DNA from: Cololabis saira
Lineage: Eukaryota; Chordata; Actinopteri; Beloniformes; Belonidae
Length of the DNA stretch: 64,000 nucleotides
Direction: 5' to 3'
NCBI RefSeq assembly: GCF_033807715.1
Contig: NC_084592.1
Span: forward strand, 23,693,501-23,757,500
Shown piece after piece: positions 54,969 to 64,000 of the stretch; positions within the stretch are counted from its first letter, which is position 1; each line of letters opens with the position of its first letter. Made by a program: the position numbers and the translations under genes. The notes under the pieces are model-generated. The model had not been told where the DNA came from and made no database searches. It saw only the letters and a program-made list of their open reading frames with translations.

Positions 54969-56379
54969 CTGTAGCGGAGCAGGCGGGGGGGCAGGGGGGG
55001 CGGCCGCCCCGGGCCCACTGCTCCGGGGGGGCCCACTCCGAAGAGGAAAAAAAAAAAAAGTGTTCTGAATAAAATAAGGAAAGTTGGACTGTATAACACT
55101 TGCGTTCATAAGGATAAAGTTGTTTAAAAAATAAAAATGAAAGAAATAGTCTCTTCTCCCCGTGTGTGTCTGCCTGTCATGCACGGGTTCGCACGCGCAT
55201 CTGTTTAAGGCGGATTTATGGTTCCGCGTTACACCAACACAGAACCTACGGCGTAGGGTGCGCGTCGCCGCGTAACCTACGCCGTAGCTACGCCGTAGCA
55301 ATGCGTCGAGCCAGTTGTCGCATCAGAGCCTTAAACTCATGCTGAGTTTCAGCAGCTGAAGTTGATTAAAAACTCTCTCCGGGCTGCATGGATGAGGCCA
55401 GACTACCAAACCTCACCTTCCTCTCAATCCAGAGGGACATCGCCGTTGATGAGAGCAAGTTTATTGTGACCAAAAAGACGAGTTTTAAGAAATCCAGTGC
55501 TGCGGTTGCCAGATCTGACAGGTTCCAGCCCAAATGCAACGTAAAACCCACCGAAATAATGAAAAACCAGCCCGAATCTTACATTCTCTTGTTAAAACCA
55601 TAAATTATTAAATGCGTAATACATTTCATCTTCACATTACTAAATAACCTAAAAAAAAGATCAGGCTCCAAACAAAAACTACAATAAATGGAGCAGATTA
55701 AAGCAAATATATTATCAGTGAGTTTATTGTGTAAATTTCTACTTTTCTCTGCCATAATGTAAACTTTTTTTTGTCAATAATTTCTCCTAAATATTTAGTA
55801 AAACCCAGGAAAAGCAGCCCAAATATATATTATATATTTTTTTAGGCCAATTGGGCTGAAACCTGCCCAACCTGGCAACCTCACCTTGCTCTCATTCCAG
55901 AGGGACTTGTTGATGAGAGCAAAGTGATTGAAAGGTGAAGAACCGGCTGATGAGATAAAAAAGTCGAAATTATGAGATAGAAAGTCGAAATGATGACTTT
56001 TTCTCATAATTAAGACTTACCGTGGGGATATTTTTATTTTTAAGGCTAAGATTTCATCTTATTTTTTTGTTTTACTGGCGGAAATGAGCTTCCATAGACA
56101 TCACTGGATGTCATTTGATTTTTATCTCCAGTTTGATACTTATATCTTAAAGTCTGCATTAGGCTTATAATTAGGTTTGACATAATGACTGGTAAATCCA
56201 TGGTGCTGAAACCTCATTTGAATGGTTCTGACCGTGTCGCTGCTGCTGTTGGAATTGTGGTTGGTTGGGCCTGATCTGTGGCATTTTTAGCGATTATGTT
56301 CTAACGGGGATGTTTAGGCCACAAGGGCCCATCTAGAATGCTTCGCCCCCCCTAGGCTGGGACCCCTGCTCCGCCCCTG
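54969..56379. mobile_element. hAT-like element nested in the L1
   Basis: The 1411-bp insert is flanked by the exact 8-bp duplication TGTCTTAC (54961-54968, 56380-56387). The right end, read inward, is CAGGGGCGGAGCAGGGGTCC; the left end is CTGTAGCGGAGCAGGCGGGG, so the inverted repeats match with a few changes. Inside, 55388-55500 encodes ARLPNLTFLSIQRDIAVDE, which resembles the LALLSIE-type part of the hAT C-terminal dimerisation domain. A second diverged copy of this stretch starts near 55877. No full transposase remains, so it was probably moved by a relative. Confidence 0.88.
55203..55320. repeat. TTTATGGTTCCGC module with CTACGCCGTAG palindromes
   Basis: GGATTTATGGTTCCGCGTTA begins a block with repeated CCTACGGCGTAGG/CTACGCCGTAG palindromic units and CGCGTCGCCGCG. 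Its start is nearly identical to the palindromic module at 36494 inside the other hAT. The right-hand mirror end is not obvious here, so it may be a partial copy. Confidence 0.7.
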
Positions 56380-56592
56380 TGTCTTACCCTTGTGGTGGAA
56401 CAGTTTTAGGCTATCTGGAAGCTTAAGAATTTAGGGGGAAGATATTCAGGCTAAGTTGCCTGGATATGGGTGAGGGTTTGGGTTCAGTCTTTGTTTGTAG
56501 TATTATTTATGTTGGTCTTTTGGTTTTTTCTTTTTTTTCTTTTTACAAACCTCTTAAAATGTTTGGGGAGTACTACTATACAATCTACACAA

Positions 56593-59500
56593 ATGTCTAG
56601 TGAGATAAAAATTCAAATCACATCATGGAACTGCAGGGGGTTGAGAAAACTTAAGAAAGTCAAACAAGTCATGAACAGAATAAAATCAATGCAGTCTAAT
56701 ATTGTGCTTCTTCAAGAAACACACCTGATGGACAATGATGATCTGAAAGTTAGGAGGAGGTGGAAAGGCAAGGTCTTTTCGGCATTGTTTAACTCTCAAG
56801 CAAGAGGTGTCACTACGTTAGTGCATGATTCCATACCATTTCAAGTAAATAAGGTTATCAAGGACAAATTGGGACGTTACCTTATCTTACAAGGTAACTT
56901 ACTAAAAGAGCAGATTGTCTTGGCGAACATCTATGCACCGAATACAGATGACCCTGATTTTTTTCACAATGTATTCCTCATTTTGTCTACTCTTCCGGGT
57001 AAAATTGTGGTGGCAGGCGATTTTAACTGTGTGTTAGATCCAGCGAAGGATAGGAGCTCTGGAACTATAGAGTCTCACACTCGTAGTAGGGCAAGTATAC
57101 AACACTTCATGAAAGAATTAAACTTGATAGATATCTGGAGGGAAGAAAACCCTGACGATTTAAAATTTTCGTGTTACTCAGGTGTACACAAGTCCTATTC
57201 AAGAATTGACTTCTTTTTGATATCTGCAGAGCTAAGGCACAAAGTGAAGGGATGCTCCTATGATGCTATCCTAATTTCAGATCATGCTCCTAACTCATTG
57301 GTATATCAGGACTCAAAGCTGGTTAAAGATGCTAGGGTTTGGCGTTGCAAACAAAAATGGTTGGCCGACCCCGGCTTTGTGTCTTTTCTGGATGAACAAA
57401 TCGGTTTCTATTTTGAAACTAATACGACAGAAACTTCAGCAAGTACGAGATGGGAGGCCTTTAAGGCTTTTATTAGAGGCCAGATAATCAGCATTACAAG
57501 TTCTAAAGCAAAATTAACTTTTCAAAAGGCGAAAAACTTAGAGACAAAAATAAAAAGAATAGAAAATGAGTATTTTCGAACAAAGTCATCAGAATCTCAT
57601 CAAGAACTACTGCTGCTTAGAGCACAATACAATGAATTATCCGCAGCAAAAGCGATGGCCAGTTTGTTGCGACTTAAGCAGTCATTCTATGATCAGGGGG
57701 AAAAACCTGGGAAAGTCCTTGCATGGCGTCTTAAGCAGCTACAGAGCGAAAGGGCTATCACCTCACTGCAGAGTGGTCAAGGAGAAACCATTGTAGATCC
57801 AACAGAAATAAATGAATCTTTTCGGGAATTTTATGAAGGTCTTTATAGTTCAGAAATAATGAATGAAGATCCAGAACTAAAAGTGTTTTTAGATAGTATA
57901 AATATACCCAGTATGCCAGAAATATTTAGAACAAATTTGGATAAAGATATTACACTAGAGGAATTATCAGCTGCAATTGATAGCATTAAAGCAGGGAAAA
58001 CGCCCGGACCCGATGGTCTCCCAATTGAAATTTATAAAAAATTTAAGAATAAATTGCTGACTCCAATTTTAGAAATGTTTACAGAGTCCTTTCAAAATGG
58101 CACTTTGCCAACATCTCTAAGAGGAGCATTAATTACTCTGCTCCCGAAGGCTGGTAAACCAAAAAATAAATGTGAAAACTGGAGACCTATCAGTCTGCTA
58201 AATGCAGATTTGAAAATACTTTGTAAAATTTTAGCGAAAAGAATCGAAGGAATAATAACTAAGATAATTGGGAGGAATCAGAACGGGTTCATTCGTGGCA
58301 GACATGGCTTCCATAATGTCAGAAGGATTTTGAATATTCTTTACCATCAAAAGGGGGCGCCAGACACCGCTTTACTGTCCCTCGATGCTCAAAAAGCATT
58401 TGACAGAGTGGAATGGTCTTATTTGTTCGAGATTCTGGCACGCTTTGGGTTAGGAGAGAATTTTTGTAATTGGATTAAATTACTCTATACGGAGCCATAT
58501 GCTCAGATTTTGACTAACAGTAATATCTCCAAAACTATAAAAATAAATCGCGGGTGTAGACAAGGGGACCCTTTGTCCCCATTGTTGTTCATTATGGCAA
58601 TCGAGCCTTTGGCAATTGCAGTGAGGGCACATGATAGCATCTCCGGAATAGCCATAGGACAGACAGAGCACCGTTTAGCTCTATATGCTGACGACGTAAT
58701 TGTTTTTCTCAAAAACACCAACAAATCCATTCCAGCTTTGCTAGACTTGATTAGGGAGTTTGGTAAAATTTCAGGTTATAAAATTAATAAATCTAAAACA
58801 TCCATTATGTTATTAAATAATATAGACAGGGAAAATCCAACAAATGTAGTTTCACAATTTAAAGTCGTCAATTGCTTTTCTTATTTAGGCATTCAAATTG
58901 TCCCATTGCTTAACAATATTATAGAAACTAACTATAGACCAGTTATGCAAGATATCTCAAATTCTTTAGATAGATGGGCTGCTTTACCAATGTCGTTAAT
59001 AGGGAAAATAAATACTCTCAAAATGAATGTACTTCCCAAACTGTTGTATTTGTTTCAAAATTTACCACTCCCACCACCAAGCAATATATTTTCTCAGCTG
59101 AAGACACTTTTCATTAAGTTTCTATGGAACAATAGACGCCCCAGACTGCGCCTATCATTGTTGTACTTGCCTTATGATAGAGGAGGGCTTAAATGCCCAA
59201 ATCCACGCTGGTACTACTGGGCAGCGCAACTGAGAACACTGATGTTCTACTACTCTGAGGAAAATGTGCCACTGTGGAGAGAAATGGAAGGTGACTCATT
59301 GAAGCTGCCTCTGCCCATTCACCTGTATTCAGCTAAGTTTAAGAAACTTAAAAAATCCACCAAAAATCCTATGGCTAAAAATATGATTAGTGTGTGGCAA
59401 CAAGCTAAGAAATATTTCGAAATAGTTGACTCACTCTCACTATTTAGTCCGATATGGGGAAATGATCTCTTTCCCCCAGGAAGAGATGGGGGGGGGTTTA

Positions 59501-60402
59501 AAATTTGGGCTGAACATGGGTTACAAAAAATAGGAGATCTTTATAGTCCTGATAAACATCTGTTGTCCTTTGATGACATTGTTATCAAGCATGGCATAGC
59601 TCGCAGCCAGTTCTTTAAATTTTTACAACTGAGAGATTTTATTAGAACTCAACAAAATCAGTCCTTGTCCATTCCTAAGTTATCATCACTTGAAGAAATA
59701 ATGGTAAAAGACTGCCAGGGAAGGGGCTTGATTTCCAAAATATATAACCAATTGGTTAGTGAATCTTCAGAATCCTCGGTAAATCAGCTTGAGTCCTGGA
59801 GAGAGGACCTACAGGAGAATATCTCCATGGAGGAATGGGAGAGGGCTTGTACCAAAGCACAATTACAGACAGTGAACACTCGTCTAAGATTGCTGCAGTA
59901 CAACTGGTTAATGCGTACTTATTTGACTCCAGTTAAGCTTAACAAATTCAATGGTGCTATACCGGATGTTTGTATAAAATGTGACAAAGAAAAGGGCACG
60001 ATCTTCCATTGTTTGTGGCAGTGTTCTCAAATAAAGAAATTCTGGGAAGAAGTGAAACGGTGTATTGAGGAAATATTAGAGATACGTTTGCATTTAGAGC
60101 CAAAATTATTCCTATTGGGTATTTACCCAGCTAATTGTAACATGAGAAAGAAACACCAACTATTTTTAAATATAGGCTTGCTGTTGGCCAAGAGAGTCAT
60201 TGCATTGGCTTGGAAAGAGGTGGATAGACCAAGAATAGGTAAATGGCTTTCCGAACTAACTGCAACTCTGCCCTTAGAAACGATCACGTATACGATCAAG
60301 GGTAAGCAATCTGTCTTTAATGACATCTGGGGCCCATTTACAAACTTTCTTTCTAATAAAGACTTGTCGGGTTTGGTGGAAACACCTGGGGATGATCCAT
60401 GA
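56593..60402 (+). CDS. L1 ORF2 endonuclease/reverse transcriptase
   Basis: About 1269 residues from ATG 56593 ([17 protein letters not shown]); an upstream in-frame ATG at 56470 only adds a T-rich hydrophobic stretch. The AP-like endonuclease spans roughly residues 8-235, with N13 in SWNCRG, E42 in QETH, GDFN near 146 and S229-D230-H231. The reverse transcriptase has [51 protein letters not shown] and Y698-ADD. Near the C terminus is a CX2CX8HX4C motif (CIKC…HCLWQC). The catalytic residues I checked are all present. It performs target-primed reverse transcription (family knowledge). The C-terminal half resembles Tx1-type L1s of fish and frogs more than mammalian L1. Confidence 0.95.
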   Translation: MSSEIKIQITSWNCRGLRKLKKVKQVMNRIKSMQSNIVLLQETHLMDNDDLKVRRRWKGKVFSALFNSQARGVTTLVHDSIPFQVNKVIKDKLGRYLILQGNLLKEQIVLANIYAPNTDDPDFFHNVFLILSTLPGKIVVAGDFNCVLDPAKDRSSGTIESHTRSRASIQHFMKELNLIDIWREENPDDLKFSCYSGVHKSYSRIDFFLISAELRHKVKGCSYDAILISDHAPNSLVYQDSKLVKDARVWRCKQKWLADPGFVSFLDEQIGFYFETNTTETSASTRWEAFKAFIRGQIISITSSKAKLTFQKAKNLETKIKRIENEYFRTKSSESHQELLLLRAQYNELSAAKAMASLLRLKQSFYDQGEKPGKVLAWRLKQLQSERAITSLQSGQGETIVDPTEINESFREFYEGLYSSEIMNEDPELKVFLDSINIPSMPEIFRTNLDKDITLEELSAAIDSIKAGKTPGPDGLPIEIYKKFKNKLLTPILEMFTESFQNGTLPTSLRGALITLLPKAGKPKNKCENWRPISLLNADLKILCKILAKRIEGIITKIIGRNQNGFIRGRHGFHNVRRILNILYHQKGAPDTALLSLDAQKAFDRVEWSYLFEILARFGLGENFCNWIKLLYTEPYAQILTNSNISKTIKINRGCRQGDPLSPLLFIMAIEPLAIAVRAHDSISGIAIGQTEHRLALYADDVIVFLKNTNKSIPALLDLIREFGKISGYKINKSKTSIMLLNNIDRENPTNVVSQFKVVNCFSYLGIQIVPLLNNIIETNYRPVMQDISNSLDRWAALPMSLIGKINTLKMNVLPKLLYLFQNLPLPPPSNIFSQLKTLFIKFLWNNRRPRLRLSLLYLPYDRGGLKCPNPRWYYWAAQLRTLMFYYSEENVPLWREMEGDSLKLPLPIHLYSAKFKKLKKSTKNPMAKNMISVWQQAKKYFEIVDSLSLFSPIWGNDLFPPGRDGGGFKIWAEHGLQKIGDLYSPDKHLLSFDDIVIKHGIARSQFFKFLQLRDFIRTQQNQSLSIPKLSSLEEIMVKDCQGRGLISKIYNQLVSESSESSVNQLESWREDLQENISMEEWERACTKAQLQTVNTRLRLLQYNWLMRTYLTPVKLNKFNGAIPDVCIKCDKEKGTIFHCLWQCSQIKKFWEEVKRCIEEILEIRLHLEPKLFLLGIYPANCNMRKKHQLFLNIGLLLAKRVIALAWKEVDRPRIGKWLSELTATLPLETITYTIKGKQSVFNDIWGPFTNFLSNKDLSGLVETPGDDP

Positions 60403-60808
60403 ACAACCCTCTGCAGCTTCAAAAAGGTTTACTGTCTTGTGTTGAGTGATTGTTGTCATTTTATGTGCAGTGCAAACTTGTATGAGAAGTGTATGATTGG
60501 TTTTATTTCTACTCTCCCCATTTTCCTTTTATTTTTGATTTTTTTTAATCTTACTAACTACTTTATTGCTATAGATTTCACTTACTCAAGCAATGTATAA
60601 TTATTTAATTACGTATTGAATTCCTGTCTTTCGTTAGGTATTCATATTTATTATTTGTATTATTTGTTGTTTTGTTGTCACGATTTGGTTGTGAATTGAG
60701 GGCATGGGTTCTGTCGAGTTTGGGGCAGATGTTTTGAGTCCCATGGGTTATATAGTGTGTATGTACTTTTATGTTTTGAAATGAATAAATATATTGTTGG
60801 AAAAAAAA
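60403..60808 (+). other. L1 3' UTR and A tail
   Basis: T-rich non-coding sequence after the ORF2 stop, ending AATAAATATATTGTTGG and then a run of A (60801-60811, the last three bases belonging to the target duplication). Confidence 0.85.
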
Positions 60809-60876
60809 AAAGATCCTCCCTAGCACAATATCACTAACTAATTTGCACATACAGTTTTCAAGGGCAAGCACAGTAC

Positions 60877-63790
<2,914 letters not shown>

Positions 63791-63794
63791 TTAA

Positions 63795-64000
63795 AGGGGA
63801 CCTATTATGAAAAACACATTTTCTCTTGCTTTAACATATATAAAGTGGTCTCCCCTCAGCCTGCCAACTCAGAGAAGGAGGAAAGCAACCAAATTCTGCA
63901 GTGTCTGTACACCCCGCCGGGTGAGTCATCCAGTGTGATGTGGCTTCTACGAGCCGTTCAGATTCTGCTCCCTTTCGGTACGTAACGACGGAGTGATTTA
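63795..64000. mobile_element. TTAA-type MITE, second copy (cut by window end)
   Basis: It starts AGGGGACCTATTATGAAAAA right after TTAA at 63791-63794 and runs to the window edge. It parallels 26713-26900 base for base with scattered differences (for example TTTCTCTTGCTTTAACATAT and GCCTGCCAACTCAGAG are shared). Unlike the first copy, no insert interrupts its left terminus, which supports the insertion call there. Confidence 0.85.

Larger units (their letters stand above)
53402..60821 (+). mobile_element. Full-length L1/Tx1-like LINE with 13-bp TSD
   Basis: The target duplication AAAGATCCTCCCT is at 53402-53414 and 60809-60821, identical at all 13 bases. The element begins GACTTCCGGTATGGCGG at 53415, carries ORF1 and ORF2 in order, and ends ATGAATAAATATATTGTTGG plus a short A tail. 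Minus the nested hAT and its duplication it is about 6.0 kb, normal for the clade. Both ORFs are open from end to end, so the copy is young. Whether it can still move is unknown because a 1.4-kb hAT separates the ORFs. Confidence 0.93.

Overview
This window is vertebrate nuclear DNA, almost certainly from a teleost fish. It has spliced exons with GT/AG introns, long AT-rich non-coding stretches, very long CA/TA microsatellites and transposon families typical of ray-finned fish (Tx1-like L1, L2, RTE/Rex3-like, Tc1, hAT and TTAA-type MITEs). There are no operons, CRISPR arrays or other prokaryotic systems. Most open reading frames are chance frames or read through microsatellites.

Positions 1-9491 hold the 3' end of one host gene on the + strand, an ErbB4-family receptor tyrosine kinase (erbb4). 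Five exons can be placed with consistent splice sites and phases: 958-1055, 3093-3263, 7605-7848, 8521-8649 and 8821-9491. They encode the end of the kinase domain and the whole cytoplasmic tail, finishing in a PPPPY WW-binding motif and a C-terminal TVV PDZ ligand. The tail differs from the mammalian protein as I remember it. I find no CYT-1 exon, the first PPxY motif is changed, several signalling tyrosines are gone, and the last exon carries a long Ser/His/Pro-rich insert. A 3' UTR of up to about 7.3 kb may extend to an AATAAA near 16.8 kb.

From about 17 kb to the end I find no host gene. The region is a gene desert built largely of mobile elements of different ages. Notable items are a three-level nest at 26.1-27.7 kb (RTE-like LINE, then a TTAA MITE, then a retroposon tail); a hAT element with perfect termini and target duplication at 35.77-37.06 kb; a Helitron-like block with two nested tandem-repeat systems at 40.5-42.5 kb; a perfect 36-bp inverted repeat beside a Z-DNA-prone tract at 47.6-47.8 kb; and L2 and Tc1 relics.

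The most complete element is an L1/Tx1-like retrotransposon at 53.4-60.8 kb. It has open ORF1 and ORF2 and a perfect 13-bp target-site duplication. A 1.4-kb hAT-like element with its own 8-bp duplication is inserted between the two ORFs. Family names come from recognising motifs by eye, without any database search.
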